Assembly (NCBI GenBank): GCA_947455195.1
Contig: CANGMI010000004.1
Span: 62,001-126,000 of the forward strand
Direction of reading: 5' to 3'
Origin: Pseudomonadota bacterium
Lineage (GTDB): Bacteria > Pseudomonadota > Gammaproteobacteria > Burkholderiales > SG8-39
DNA length: 64,000 nt
The notes below the pieces were generated by a model. That model had not been told where the DNA came from, did no database searches, and saw nothing but the letters and a program-made list of their open reading frames with translations. Shown here piece after piece: positions 8,423-18,274 of the stretch (positions are counted from its first letter, which is position 1; each line of letters opens with the position of its first letter). Made by a program: the position numbers and the translations under genes.

Positions 8423-9508
8423 ATGAAGTTCGCACACTTTTCACACGTCTGGGCCAAGCCCGACATGACGCCCCATCACCGTTACGAGCAGTTGTGGCGC
8501 GAACTCGCGATCTGCGACGAGACCGGCTTCGATTATGCCTTTTGCGTCGAACACCACTTCCGGCCCGACGAGAGCCTGATGTCCTCGCCCTCCCTCTTTT
8601 GCGTCGGCGCCGGTGCCCGCACGAAACGCCTGCGGATCGGGCCGATGGGCTACATCGTGCCGCTCTATCATCCATTGCGGCTGGCCGAGGAGATTGCCAT
8701 CGTCGATCAGATGCTCGGTGGTCGCATGGAACTGGGCCTGGTTCCGGGCATCACGGCACCGTATTTCATCCCGTTCGAGGTCGACCATGCGGCTCGCAAG
8801 TCACCGACGCTCGAGTTTGTCCCCTACCTGCGGGCCGCCTTCGGGGAGCAGCCTTTTTCCTTTGCCGGTGAGAGTCATCACACGAAGAGCGCCAAGCTGG
8901 CCGTGCTACCGATGCAAAAGCCGCACCCCGACCTCTGGATGCAGAGCCGTGATCCAGCGACGCTCGAATTCTGCGCAGCCAATGGCATCAACACCGGGTA
9001 TTTCATCGTCTATCCGCGCAAGGAGGCGGCGCCACGGTACCGGAAGTTTCTTGCCGACTGGGAAAAGGCGGGGTGGCAGCGCAAGCCGCGCATCGGGTAT
9101 TCGCTGCCCGTGTACGTCGACGAGACTGACGAGATCGCCATCGAACGGGCGCTCTTCCGTGCCAGCAGGGCTTATTCGGGTTTCCTGAAAGAGCCGGAAC
9201 CTGGCGAGACGTTCGAGCAACGACTGCAGGCCTTCGCCAACATGTTCATTCAGCGTGGCGAGGCCGGGGCGGCGCAGGTGTTTCTGAACATCTTCGATCC
9301 GGACTACATTCTGAAGAATGATCTGGTCTTCATCGGATCTCCGCAGACCGTTGCCGAGAAAATTCACCGCGCGGCGGGCGAGGGGCTTTTCAACACCTTT
9401 CTCGGCGAGTTCAACTTTGCCGACCTGCCCGAGGAAGACCTGATGCGCTCGATCCGACTTTTCGGCGAGCAGGTGATTCCGGCCCTGCGCGACTTCGAAC
9501 CCTTCTGA
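8423..9508 (+). CDS. LLM class flavin-dependent oxidoreductase
   Basis: A 361-residue member of the bacterial luciferase-like monooxygenase family, with a TIM-barrel that binds reduced FMN or F420. Visible family features are EHHF near residue 46, the block RIGPMGYIVPLYHPLRLAEE and the late block FIGSPQTVAEKI. The ATG at 8423 has AGGAGAG at 8406-8412; the open frame further upstream to 8312 looks non-coding. Upstream lies the divergent pseudogene and a 287-base gap that must contain its promoter. Likely part of catabolism of an organic compound, substrate unknown. Confidence 0.85.
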   Translation: MKFAHFSHVWAKPDMTPHHRYEQLWRELAICDETGFDYAFCVEHHFRPDESLMSSPSLFCVGAGARTKRLRIGPMGYIVPLYHPLRLAEEIAIVDQMLGGRMELGLVPGITAPYFIPFEVDHAARKSPTLEFVPYLRAAFGEQPFSFAGESHHTKSAKLAVLPMQKPHPDLWMQSRDPATLEFCAANGINTGYFIVYPRKEAAPRYRKFLADWEKAGWQRKPRIGYSLPVYVDETDEIAIERALFRASRAYSGFLKEPEPGETFEQRLQAFANMFIQRGEAGAAQVFLNIFDPDYILKNDLVFIGSPQTVAEKIHRAAGEGLFNTFLGEFNFADLPEEDLMRSIRLFGEQVIPALRDFEPF

Positions 9509-9555
9509 GCGGCGTGCGCCCAGGCGAGTCGCGCTGAGTGGGTCTGAGGCGCCGC

Positions 9556-9581
9556 CGAGCCGTACGGCGCTGGGCGGCTCG
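9556..9581. terminator. Inverted repeat between convergent genes, probable bidirectional terminator
   Basis: CGAGCCG at 9556-9562 and its exact complement CGGCTCG at 9575-9581 enclose a 12-base loop. The element sits in the short gap between the convergent oxidoreductase (ends 9508) and Bug receptor (ends 9584). There is no clear U-run on either side. Confidence 0.4.
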
Positions 9582-9583
9582 CG

Positions 9584-10546
9584 TTACTGTCGCTCGATGC
9601 CGCGCGAGTCGACGACCTGTCTGAACCGCGCGATGTCGCGCTCGACCCGGGCACGGAACTCGTCAGGCGTGCTGGGCACCGCGCCTCCGCCCAGATCGGC
9701 GAGCTGTCGCTGGACCTCGGGCAGCGCCAGCGCGGCGCGCAATTCGGCATTGATCCTCGCAATGATCTCGGGCTTCGTACCGGGTGTGGTCGTGATGCCC
9801 TGCCATGACTCGAAGATGATCCCGGGTACGGTGTCCGTGACCAGTGGTAGCGAGGGCAGCGATTCGATCGGGCGAGCCGAAGTCACGCCAATGCCTCGCA
9901 GTTTGCCGCCACGCAGGTAGGGGAGCGTGAGCGTGATGGTCTCGATCATGAGATCCATGCGGCCGGCCATCGTTTCGGTCAGTGCTGCCGTGCCCCCCTT
10001 GAACGGGACGTGAACGAGTTCGATGCCCGCTTCGGCATTGAGCCATTCGCCCACCAGGTGATGCGCAGTACCGGTACCCACCGACGAATAGGTGTACTTG
10101 CCGGGTGAACGGCGCGCCTCGCGAATGAGTTCGGCCAGACTGTTGAAGCGCGACTCAGGCGAAACCGCGAAGGTCAGCGGATAGGTGGTCACGGTCGATA
10201 CCCAGGCGAAGTCTTTGACCGGGTCGAACGGCTGAGTCTTGATCATCGCGCCCTGGGTGGCGTGACCGCTTGGAATCACGGCCCAGGTGTAGCCATCGGG
10301 CGCTGCGCGAGCCACTGCTTCGGCAGCGATCGAGCCGCCAGCGCCAAGCCGGTTCTCGACGACCACGGGTTGCCCCAGGCTCACCGTCAGGCGCGGCGAG
10401 AGCAGCCGCGCGATGATGTCACCGCTGCCGCCCGGTGCAAAGCCCACGAGCAGACGGATCGGGCGCTCGGGCCAGGGCGCCGCCCCCGCGGTTGCCGATG
10501 CGAGGGCGAGGATTGCAGCGGCAACGCGAATCAGGAAGGCCATCAC
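9584..10546 (-). CDS. Bug/TctC family substrate-binding protein
   Basis: A 320-residue periplasmic receptor of the Bug family. The signal peptide is MMAFLIRVAAAILALASATAG, and the mature part begins near APWPERP. Family blocks RLLVGFAPGGSGD and HVPFKGG are clear. It lies seven bases downstream of the second luciferase-like oxidoreductase gene on the same strand, so the two probably form an operon in which the receptor and oxidoreductase handle the same or a related compound. That link is inference. Confidence 0.88.
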   Translation of the reverse strand: MMAFLIRVAAAILALASATAGAAPWPERPIRLLVGFAPGGSGDIIARLLSPRLTVSLGQPVVVENRLGAGGSIAAEAVARAAPDGYTWAVIPSGHATQGAMIKTQPFDPVKDFAWVSTVTTYPLTFAVSPESRFNSLAELIREARRSPGKYTYSSVGTGTAHHLVGEWLNAEAGIELVHVPFKGGTAALTETMAGRMDLMIETITLTLPYLRGGKLRGIGVTSARPIESLPSLPLVTDTVPGIIFESWQGITTTPGTKPEIIARINAELRAALALPEVQRQLADLGGGAVPSTPDEFRARVERDIARFRQVVDSRGIERQ

Positions 10547-10553
10547 CTGCGCC

Positions 10554-11765
10554 TCATGCGGCCGCTGCGGGCCGCTCGGCGGCCGGTACTCGAGTGACCT
10601 GGTGGTCTTGCAGGCGCGGCAGGACCTCGCGCCCGAACCGGCGCACCTGCTCGAGGAAGAGCGAGTGGGGCGGCGCGCCCAGATTGATGTTGAGGAGCAA
10701 CTGGTTGGCGCCCATATGCTCGGCCTTGGCGATCAGCCGGTCGGCAACCTCCCTCGGCGAACCGAAGGCCAGCGAGCCGCTCTTCACGCGGGTTTCGACA
10801 TCGGCCAGGTTGGTGAGGCGGATCTTCGAGCGATCCATCTCCGCGTGGGGGCGATTCTCGGGGCGCAGGTAGTCGAATGAGGACGACGCGACGTAGCCGG
10901 CCTTGCCCAGCGCCTCCTTGGGTTGGTCGCTGCCATGGTGCCAGAGGGTCTGCACGAAGTAGAGGTAGTAGGGGGAATACTCCGCGAGTGCGGCTTCACT
11001 GCTCGAGGCCACGAAGGCATCGGTGAAAAGGCACAGGTGATCCGGCGTGATCTGGTGGCCGTTTTCCGCGAGGCGTTGCGCGTAGTAGCCGACGATGTCT
11101 TCGGTCACACCGGGGTGACCTGCGGGCATGACCGCGTTGAAATTGTTGCGGCCAGCGAGTTCGATCGTTTCCTTGCTCCCCGTAAACGGGATCCAGATCG
11201 GTGGGTGGGGCTGGCGGTAGGGGCGCGGCCAGATGCTGATGTCCTTGAACTTCCAGAAGCGTCCTTCATGCGAGAAGGTGTCTTCGGTCCATGCCTTGCG
11301 GATGATCTCGAGCGCCTCGTCAAAGCGCGGCCGTGATTCGCTCATCGGCACGTCGTACACCCGGTATTCGCGCGGCACGCCGCGGGCGAACCCGGACAGG
11401 ATGCGCCCCTCCGATATGCAATCGGCCATTGCCAGTTCCTCGGCGATGCGCAGCGGGTTGTGCAGGGGCAGCAGGTTGCCGAGCAGCAGGAATTCGAGCT
11501 TGCGCATCTGTCGGGCCGCGGCAACGGCCATCATGTTCGGTGACACCATCAGGCCGTGCGGCGTGGTGTGGTGCTCGTTCAGGCCGACCCCGTCAAACCC
11601 GAGCGATTCCATTTCCTGCCAGATCTCGAAATGCTCGGCATAAGTGCGCGCGGCGATCTTCGGGTCGAACCGGTCGCCGCCGAGCGGGTAGGGCATGAAC
11701 CGGTCGGCCTTGAATTCGTCGAAGTGTTTCCCGTAGGGGAGAAGGTCCATCAGAAAGACTTTCAT
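10554..11765 (-). CDS. LLM class flavin-dependent oxidoreductase
   Basis: A 403-residue luciferase-like flavin oxidoreductase. Family features are GLNEHHTTP, the block LLLGNLLPLHNPLRIAEE, GRILSGFARGVPREY and the late block FGSPREVADRL. The ATG at 11765 has GGGA six bases upstream; ATG at 11771 and longer frames are possible but less typical. The C-terminal tail is Ala/Pro-rich. It is followed after seven bases by a Bug receptor gene. The 222-base gap to the divergent RND permease gene must hold the promoters of both. Confidence 0.87.
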   Translation of the reverse strand: MKVFLMDLLPYGKHFDEFKADRFMPYPLGGDRFDPKIAARTYAEHFEIWQEMESLGFDGVGLNEHHTTPHGLMVSPNMMAVAAARQMRKLEFLLLGNLLPLHNPLRIAEELAMADCISEGRILSGFARGVPREYRVYDVPMSESRPRFDEALEIIRKAWTEDTFSHEGRFWKFKDISIWPRPYRQPHPPIWIPFTGSKETIELAGRNNFNAVMPAGHPGVTEDIVGYYAQRLAENGHQITPDHLCLFTDAFVASSSEAALAEYSPYYLYFVQTLWHHGSDQPKEALGKAGYVASSSFDYLRPENRPHAEMDRSKIRLTNLADVETRVKSGSLAFGSPREVADRLIAKAEHMGANQLLLNINLGAPPHSLFLEQVRRFGREVLPRLQDHQVTRVPAAERPAAAA

Positions 11766-11987
11766 GCGCATTCCCGGTTGAATGACGATCGACCCCATTG
11801 TCACCCGATGGTGCCATTGCCGACAAATCGCGAGGCACCGGGAGCGATGGCACCTGTCGTACACTAAGGCGCCTCCACCCGAGCGCGTGTCGTTTCCGGG
11901 ACGAGGACAAACGCCGCAATCCTTCCACCGTTGCGTCTGTGCCGGCCTCGTCGCCGGGCAACTCGCACGTACTCACGGTAACCGTTG

Positions 11988-14900
11988 ATGCTGCTCGCGC
12001 TGGTTCGCATTGCGCTGCTGCGCCCCTATACCTTCGTGGTGATGGCGTTGCTGGTCTTCATCGGGGGAATTCTCACTGCCCTTCGGACACCGACCGACAT
12101 CTTTCCCGAGATCCGCATTCCGGTGATTGCGGTGGCCTGGCAGTACACCGGCCTTTCACCGGACGAGATGGCTGGGCGTATCACGACGATCTACCAGCGC
12201 ATTCTCACCACCACGGTCAACGATATCGAGCACATCGAAGCCAACTCCTATGCTGGCATCGGTATCGTCAAGGTCTTCTTCCAGCCTGGGGTCAACGTCG
12301 CGGTTGCCAATGCCCAGGTCACGGCCATCTCCCAGGTGGTGTTGAAGCAGTTGCCGCCCTCGACAACGCCACCGCTCATCCTCAACTACAGCGCATCGAC
12401 CGTTCCTATCCTGCAACTGGCGATGTCGGGCAAGGGCCTGACCGAGCAGAACCTGTTCGACCTGAGCGTGAATGGCGTTCGACCACCCCTGGTCACGGTG
12501 GCCGGAGCGGCCATCCCCTATCCCTACGGCGGCCGGCAGCGTCTGGTGCAGATCGACCTTGATCAGCAGGCGCTGCAAGCGCGGGGGTTGTCAGCGCAGG
12601 ATATCGCCAATACGCTGGCTGCGCAGAATCTTCTCATTCCGATCGGTACCCAGAAGATCGGCAGCCTCGAGTACACCCTGCGCTTGAACAACGCGCCGTC
12701 GGCTCTGGCCGACCTCGCGGCGCTCCCGGTCAAGGTCGCTGGCGGGGCAACCATCTACCTGCGCGATGTCGCCAACGTGCACGACGGCAATTCGCCGCAG
12801 ACCAATATCGTCCACGTGGATGGCAACCGATCGGTCCTGATGTCGGTACTGAAGAACGGGGCCACATCGACGCTGGCGATCGTCGATGGCATCCGTTCGA
12901 AGCTCGATTCGATTCGAGCGTCATTGCCCGAGAACCTGGTGGTCACCCCGATCAACGATCAGTCGCTCTTCGTGCGAGCGGCGATCAAGGGTGTCGCTGT
13001 GGAGGGGCTGATCGCAGCCGCCCTTACGAGCGTGATGATCCTGCTCTTTCTGGGGAGCTGGCGCTCGACGGTGATCATCGCCATTTCGATTCCGCTCTCG
13101 ATCATGGGTTCGGTTCTCGGTCTGGCGGCGATCGGCGAAACCCTCAACCTGATGACTCTCGGTGGGCTCGCGCTGGCCGTGGGCATTCTGGTCGATGATG
13201 CGACTGTGACGATCGAGAACATCAACTGGCATCTCGAGCAAGGCAAGCCCGTAGCGACCGCCATCATGGATGGTGCACGACAGATCGTCACCCCGGCGTT
13301 CGTCTCGCTTCTGTGCATCTGCATCGTCTTCGTTCCGATGTTCTTCCTGCGCGGCGTGGCACGCTTTCTCTTCGTGCCAATGGCTGAAGCCGTGATGTTT
13401 GCGATGGCCTGTTCCTTCATCCTCTCGCGCACCCTGGTACCGACGCTCGCGAACTACCTGCTGCGAGCGCATGCGCCGCATACCGACCTGCATGGCAACG
13501 CCACAGCCATGCCGTCATCGCGCAACCCGCTGGTGCGCTTCCAGCGGGGCTTCGAAGCGCGGTTCGAGGCCTTCCGGGGTGGATATCGTGGCGTGCTCGA
13601 GCAGATGCTTCGCTGGCGCTGGAGATTCGTGACAGCCTTCATGGGCCTGGTGGCCGCTTCGTTTGCGCTTGTCCCCTTCCTGGGCAGCAATTTCTTCCCG
13701 ACGGTCGATGCGGGGCAGATACTGATGCACGCTCGGGTGCCCGTGGGAACCCGCGTCGAGGAGTCTGCGGCCCGGTTCGCCGAGATTGAACGGGCCATCG
13801 CCGATGTCATTCCTCAGGAAGAACGGGTGACGCTGGTCGACAACATCGGTCTGCCCCCGAGCAGCATCAACCTCACCTACAACAACACCGGCGTCATCGG
13901 GACCCAGGATGGCGACATCCAGATCGCGCTGCAAAAGGAGCATCGACCGACGGCTGAGTACGTTCGCGCATTGCGCGATCGCCTGCCGCGCGAGTTTCCG
14001 GACACCGTCTTTTCGTTTCCGCCTGCCGATATCGTCAGTCAGATTCTCAATTTCGGCGCACCCGCCCCGATCGATCTCCAGATACGCGGCAACGATCTGG
14101 AGGGCAACTTCGCCTACGCCACGCGTCTGCTGAAGGCGGTTCGGGCCATCCCGGGGGTTGCCGATGCGCGCATCCAGCAGTCGCGTCGCAGTCCGGTGTT
14201 CGACGTGAAACTCGATCGCACGCGGGCGCAGGATGTCGGTGTCACCGCGCGTGATGTCACCAACAGCCTTGTCGTCACCCTCGCGGGCAGCAGTCAGGTC
14301 TCACCCACCTACTGGCTCAATCCGCAGAACGGCATTTCCTACCCGATCGTCCTGCAGACCCCGCAGTACCAGGTCGACTCGCTGGCGACCTTGGCCAATG
14401 TTCCCTTGACCGGTGCGCCCGGAGGTGCCGGGCAGGTCCTGGGTGGCGTTGCGTCCTTCTCGAGGACGACCGCGAATGCCGTGGTGAGTCAGTACGACAT
14501 CCAGTCGATGGTGCAGATCAATGCAACGACCGATGGGCGTGATCTGGGTTCGGTGGCCCGCGACATCCGGGCGCTCATCGAACAGACCGCTGGCGAGGTG
14601 CCCAAAGGGTCCAGAGTGGTGCTGCTCGGTCAGGTGCTCACCATGGACCAGGCCTTCACCGGCCTTTTCTTCGGTCTGCTCGGCGCCATTGCGCTCATCT
14701 ACTTCCTGATTGTCGTGAACTTCCAGTCCTGGATCGACCCGCTGGTCATCATCAGTGCCTTGCCCGCGGCGCTTGCGGGTATTGTCTGGATGCTCTTTGC
14801 CACGGATACCACGCTGTCGGTGCCGGCGCTTACCGGGGCCATCATGTGCATGGGTGTCGCCACGGCCAACAGCGTGCTCGTCATCAGCTTTGCGCGCGAG

Positions 14901-15194
14901 CGGCTGGGCGAGTGTGGTGATGCCGTCGAGGCTGCGCTTGACGCCGGTTTCGTGCGCTTCCGACCGGTACTCATGACCGCGCTTGCCATGATCATCGGCA
15001 TGCTGCCGATGGCGCTGGGTCTGGGCGAAGGGGGCGAGCAGAACGCGCCCCTTGGCCGCGCCGTCATCGGCGGCCTGCTCTTCGCCACGCTGGCCACACT
15101 GCTCTTTGTGCCCGTGGTGTTCAGTCTGGCTCATCCGCGCGCGGGCAAGCCACCCGGCGAGGAAATTCAACTCGGAGATCCGCATGTCGCATGA
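11988..15194 (+). CDS. Efflux RND transporter permease subunit
   Basis: A 1068-residue inner-membrane pump of the resistance-nodulation-division superfamily that exports substrates using the proton gradient. It has the twofold organisation of the family, with periplasmic porter domains after TM1 and after TM7. The transmembrane-4 block GILVDDATVTIENI carries the paired Asp residues for proton transfer. A TTG directly precedes the chosen ATG. The adaptor gene overlaps the end by 11 bases; the permease-before-adaptor order is the reverse of the usual one. No outer-membrane channel gene is present, so a distant TolC-type partner is expected. Substrate unknown. Confidence 0.9.
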   Translation: MLLALVRIALLRPYTFVVMALLVFIGGILTALRTPTDIFPEIRIPVIAVAWQYTGLSPDEMAGRITTIYQRILTTTVNDIEHIEANSYAGIGIVKVFFQPGVNVAVANAQVTAISQVVLKQLPPSTTPPLILNYSASTVPILQLAMSGKGLTEQNLFDLSVNGVRPPLVTVAGAAIPYPYGGRQRLVQIDLDQQALQARGLSAQDIANTLAAQNLLIPIGTQKIGSLEYTLRLNNAPSALADLAALPVKVAGGATIYLRDVANVHDGNSPQTNIVHVDGNRSVLMSVLKNGATSTLAIVDGIRSKLDSIRASLPENLVVTPINDQSLFVRAAIKGVAVEGLIAAALTSVMILLFLGSWRSTVIIAISIPLSIMGSVLGLAAIGETLNLMTLGGLALAVGILVDDATVTIENINWHLEQGKPVATAIMDGARQIVTPAFVSLLCICIVFVPMFFLRGVARFLFVPMAEAVMFAMACSFILSRTLVPTLANYLLRAHAPHTDLHGNATAMPSSRNPLVRFQRGFEARFEAFRGGYRGVLEQMLRWRWRFVTAFMGLVAASFALVPFLGSNFFPTVDAGQILMHARVPVGTRVEESAARFAEIERAIADVIPQEERVTLVDNIGLPPSSINLTYNNTGVIGTQDGDIQIALQKEHRPTAEYVRALRDRLPREFPDTVFSFPPADIVSQILNFGAPAPIDLQIRGNDLEGNFAYATRLLKAVRAIPGVADARIQQSRRSPVFDVKLDRTRAQDVGVTARDVTNSLVVTLAGSSQVSPTYWLNPQNGISYPIVLQTPQYQVDSLATLANVPLTGAPGGAGQVLGGVASFSRTTANAVVSQYDIQSMVQINATTDGRDLGSVARDIRALIEQTAGEVPKGSRVVLLGQVLTMDQAFTGLFFGLLGAIALIYFLIVVNFQSWIDPLVIISALPAALAGIVWMLFATDTTLSVPALTGAIMCMGVATANSVLVISFARERLGECGDAVEAALDAGFVRFRPVLMTALAMIIGMLPMALGLGEGGEQNAPLGRAVIGGLLFATLATLLFVPVVFSLAHPRAGKPPGEEIQLGDPHVA

Positions 15195-16359
15195 CCCTGT
15201 GTCTGAACCGGCCTCTCCTCCGGTGTCGAACCGGTTGCTGGCGATGGGTGTTCTGATCGGCCTGCTCGGTCTGGCTGCCATCGCCGTCTCTGGCATCTCG
15301 GCACGCAATTCTGCTGCTGCGCAGCTCGAGTCGCGCGCACGCGAGCAGGCCATTCCCACCGTACGGGTTGCGATACCAGGCAAGGGGGGCACCCTTGCCG
15401 CCCTCGATCTGCCCGGACGGCTTGACGCCTGGTCGAGAGCGCCGCTCTATGCGCGTGTCAGCGGATACCTGCGCCGCTGGACCGTGGACATCGGGGCGCC
15501 GGTGAAGGCAGGGCAGCTCATTGCTGAAATCGATACGCCCGATCTCGATCAGCAGTTGCTCCAGGCGCGTGCCGATCTGGCCAGTGCCACCTCGGTGGCC
15601 AATCTTGCCGCCGCGAGCGCGCGGCGCTGGCAGGGGCTGGTCGCCCGTGATGCAGTGTCGCGTCAGGAAGCCGATGAGAAGAGCGCAGACGCAGTGACTC
15701 GCCAGGCTGCGGCCACCTCCGCTCAGGCAAACCTTGATCGACTTCTCGCGACCAAGGAGTTCACCCGCATCGTAGCCCCCTTCGACGGCGTCGTCACCGC
15801 CCGCTCGACCGACATCGGTGCGTTGGTCAACGCGGGCGCTGCGGGCGGGCAGGAACTTTTCGTGGTCTCGGATCTGAGGCGCTTGCGCCTCTACGTCACG
15901 GTGCCGCAGACCTATGCGGCCGCGATTCGGCGAGGCACGCGGGCGACGGTCCGGGTGCCCGAGCGGCCCGGCGTGACGTATCCGGCCAGCGTTGCAACCA
16001 CGGCGCAGGCGGTTACGGCAGCTTCTGGCGGCGTGCTGGTTCAACTCGTGGTGGACAATCCGCGGGGTGAGTTGCTGCCGGGTGGATTCGCCAGCGTGAG
16101 TCTGGAGTTGCCGCCGACACAGGCTGCGCTCGCCGTATCACCCAGCGCGCTGATCTTCGATCGCAACGGCATGCGGGTTGCGGTCGTCGGGCCGGGTGAC
16201 AGGGTCGTGATGCGCTCGGTGACGATTGCCCGTGATCTGGGTCGCTTGGTTGAACTGGCTTCCGGGCTGGGCGCGGACGATCGGGTCATTGAAAACCCGC
16301 CCGAGGGCATTGCCGAGGGCGACCCGGTGCGGGTGGCTGAAACGGCTGTGCGCAAATGA
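15184..16359 (+). CDS. Efflux RND transporter periplasmic adaptor (membrane fusion protein)
   Basis: A 391-residue adaptor that links the RND permease to an outer-membrane channel. It has a short cytoplasmic start, one N-terminal membrane helix (LLAMGVLIGLLGLAAIAV), a lipoyl-type half (RVSGYLRRWTVDIGAPVKAG), an alpha-helical hairpin rich in Ala/Gln, the second lipoyl half (FTRIVAPFDGVVTARSTDIG), and beta-barrel and membrane-proximal domains. The ATG at 15184 overlaps the permease gene by 11 bases and has GGAG upstream. It overlaps the next gene by four bases, so all three are probably translated together. Confidence 0.9.
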   Translation: MSHDPVSEPASPPVSNRLLAMGVLIGLLGLAAIAVSGISARNSAAAQLESRAREQAIPTVRVAIPGKGGTLAALDLPGRLDAWSRAPLYARVSGYLRRWTVDIGAPVKAGQLIAEIDTPDLDQQLLQARADLASATSVANLAAASARRWQGLVARDAVSRQEADEKSADAVTRQAAATSAQANLDRLLATKEFTRIVAPFDGVVTARSTDIGALVNAGAAGGQELFVVSDLRRLRLYVTVPQTYAAAIRRGTRATVRVPERPGVTYPASVATTAQAVTAASGGVLVQLVVDNPRGELLPGGFASVSLELPPTQAALAVSPSALIFDRNGMRVAVVGPGDRVVMRSVTIARDLGRLVELASGLGADDRVIENPPEGIAEGDPVRVAETAVRK

Positions 16360-16889
16360 AAAAGACCGCGACAAGTTCACCTGCAGGTGCCGTGGCCGTT
16401 GCCGTTGCAGCAACGCTTCTCGCCGGCCTCGGGTTGCTGTGGGGAGCGCGTGCTGCAGGGTGGGTTACGTTCTCGGCCAAGAAGGTCGATGTCACGGTCG
16501 AGCAGGCCGATGACGATCTGCTCGGACGCCGACCGGCCACCCTGCTGTGCGAGTTGCGTCAGTCGGTTCCGGTCGATGGCTTTGATGCCCCGATGAAGGA
16601 TTCGCGCATCAACGTGCTTGCCGGGGTTGACCTCAAGGGGCATACCGGGTGGTATCAGGGGGACTATTCGCTGTCCGAAAACCGCAAGGGTTCGCTGGTC
16701 GAGGAGGGGTCCTTGCTGCAGGTGTCGCGGCCGGCGCTGTACGAACGGCATGGCGCCATGATCGCGCGCGAGAGTTTCACCCTCGATCGCCGCACGGGCG
16801 AATTTCTCCAGACCTTGCTGCTCCAGGACGGTCGCCGCTTCGATCTGCTGCGGGGTTACTGCGGCGTTCTGTCGAAGGCGCCGTTCTGA
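16356..16889 (+). CDS. Hypothetical protein of the RND operon, single N-terminal membrane helix
   Basis: A 177-residue protein that I do not recognise. Residues 12-35 (VAVAVAATLLAGLGLLWGARA) form a membrane anchor or uncleaved signal, and the rest would be periplasmic. It contains two Cys (LLCELRQ and GYCGVL) that could form a disulfide, and beta-rich sequence. ATGA overlap with the adaptor gene shows it belongs to the RND operon, so a role as pump accessory or envelope factor is possible. No outer-membrane channel features are seen. Confidence 0.7.
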   Translation: MKKTATSSPAGAVAVAVAATLLAGLGLLWGARAAGWVTFSAKKVDVTVEQADDDLLGRRPATLLCELRQSVPVDGFDAPMKDSRINVLAGVDLKGHTGWYQGDYSLSENRKGSLVEEGSLLQVSRPALYERHGAMIARESFTLDRRTGEFLQTLLLQDGRRFDLLRGYCGVLSKAPF

Positions 16890-16938
16890 CCCAGCCGTGA
16901 TGCCGGGCGGACCACCTCTGCCGACTCGCAATGGGCAT

Positions 16939-17499
16939 TCAGCGACGCATGTCCTCGCGGATGGATTCGATGAGCGCCTGTGCGGCATTCAGTTCGGCGG
17001 CCGTCATGCGTCGTGCGACGGCATCTCGGTTGCGCCGTGCGATGTCTCGCAAGTCCTTCGACCAATCGGGAAATCCGTTGCCTGCCAGGGTTGCCCATGC
17101 GTAGGCCCGCACCAGGTCGGGCGATACGCCACGGCCGTAGGCATAGATGACCGAAAGGTCGCTCTGTGCCAGGGCGTTGCCGCGCAGGGCGGCGACCTCC
17201 AGCCACTGCGCTGCGATGGCCTCGTTGGGGCGTGCACCACGCCCCAGCGCGTACATGCGTCCGAGGTTGTACGGGGCAGTCGAGTCGCCCTTGGCCGACA
17301 ATGCCTTCCAGAGTCGTCGCGCCTTTGCATAGTCGCCCTCGTCGAAAGCACGTGCAGCCTCGGCGGCCGTATCCTCGAACAGGCAGCCCCCCAGCATCGT
17401 GCTGGCGGCAAGGCCGATGAGGGCGAGCATCTCGCGACGTGCCGGCGGGCGCGCCTGGCCGAGTGGCAGGGTCATCCGTTGCGCCCGATCAGTTGCCAT
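16939..17499 (-). CDS. Sel1-like repeat lipoprotein
   Basis: A 186-residue predicted lipoprotein with a lipobox (LGGC, Cys39) after a hydrophobic stretch that is preceded by a twin arginine (RR at 21-22). The mature part has two Sel1/TPR-like units, around DEGDYAKARRLWKALSAKG and the following APYNLGRMYALGRG, then QSDLSVIYAYGRGVSPD. Such solenoids bind other proteins. The ATG at 17499 has GGAGG upstream and overlaps the preceding gene by 11 bases. Sel1 repeats are common in envelope or regulatory proteins; no specific function can be assigned. Confidence 0.75.
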   Translation of the reverse strand: MATDRAQRMTLPLGQARPPARREMLALIGLAASTMLGGCLFEDTAAEAARAFDEGDYAKARRLWKALSAKGDSTAPYNLGRMYALGRGARPNEAIAAQWLEVAALRGNALAQSDLSVIYAYGRGVSPDLVRAYAWATLAGNGFPDWSKDLRDIARRNRDAVARRMTAAELNAAQALIESIREDMRR

Positions 17500-18241
17500 G
17501 CCCTGCCTCCACCCAATGGACGCGTGTCGGGTGTATGCGCCAGGGCATCAGGCGTCTTGCCGCCTGCGAGGGCAGGGCGTCGGCGGTGAGGTGATCGTGC
17601 CAGAGGCCGGTTCGTCCGACCCGACGGGCAAGGGCTTCGGTGCTGATCGGACCCTGATGGTCGAAACCGTTCGGCAACGGCGTGGTGGCGGACATGGCGC
17701 CAGACAGGCGGTCATGAAAGCTCGCCCATGAGCGTGGGGCGAGGCGTTCCTGCAGCAGCCTGATGTCGTCCTGTGCAGCACTGGCGGACGCGCTGCGAAA
17801 CCCGTGCTGTCCCAGCATGTTGGCGAGCAGTACTGCCGCATTCGGGCGCGCCCTCAGGAGCGCGTCGGCGCTCTGCATGAAATCGGCTCGCACCCATCGC
17901 ACATCGACGCCGGCCATGCGCAGTCGCGCACCGTGGACCCAGTGAAACAGCGGGCGTGCGAGCGGGTCGATGTCGATGCAGTACAGGTGACGAAAACGTG
18001 CAAGAAAATCCCCTGGCAATGTCCACCCCGCACTCGGACCCACCAGGATCAGAGCTTCACTGTGCGGATTCCAGGTCGACAGCCAGCCCCTGACGCCTTG
18101 TCGGAAGTGCTCCCACCGATCGAGCGAGCGCAGGGCCCGCGTGTGCCAGGCAAGTCCGCCTGTGGGGCCGCTGAGTCCCTCAGACCAGCGCACCCGTGCA
18201 GACCCGCCAAGGCAGCTCATGGCCTGCAGCGGGGCGTGCAT
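17489..18241 (-). CDS. Hypothetical protein with methyltransferase-like Rossmann motif
   Basis: A 250-residue protein. The section LILVGPSAGWTLP followed by LYCIDIDPLARPLF has the form of the SAM-binding Gly-rich loop and the acidic end of strand 2 in class I methyltransferases, but the glycine pattern is weak. Its 3' end overlaps the Sel1 lipoprotein gene by 11 bases. It is not visibly linked to the flagellar genes that follow. The methyltransferase label is inference from motif shape. Confidence 0.6.
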   Translation of the reverse strand: MHAPLQAMSCLGGSARVRWSEGLSGPTGGLAWHTRALRSLDRWEHFRQGVRGWLSTWNPHSEALILVGPSAGWTLPGDFLARFRHLYCIDIDPLARPLFHWVHGARLRMAGVDVRWVRADFMQSADALLRARPNAAVLLANMLGQHGFRSASASAAQDDIRLLQERLAPRSWASFHDRLSGAMSATTPLPNGFDHQGPISTEALARRVGRTGLWHDHLTADALPSQAARRLMPWRIHPTRVHWVEAGHGN

Positions 18242-18274
18242 CCTGCATTGCGCCGCTGGCCCGCAAATGCGCTT

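Noticed and set aside
12921-13493. Minus-strand frames within the RND permease
   Set aside because: Highly charged shadow sequence of a conserved membrane protein gene.
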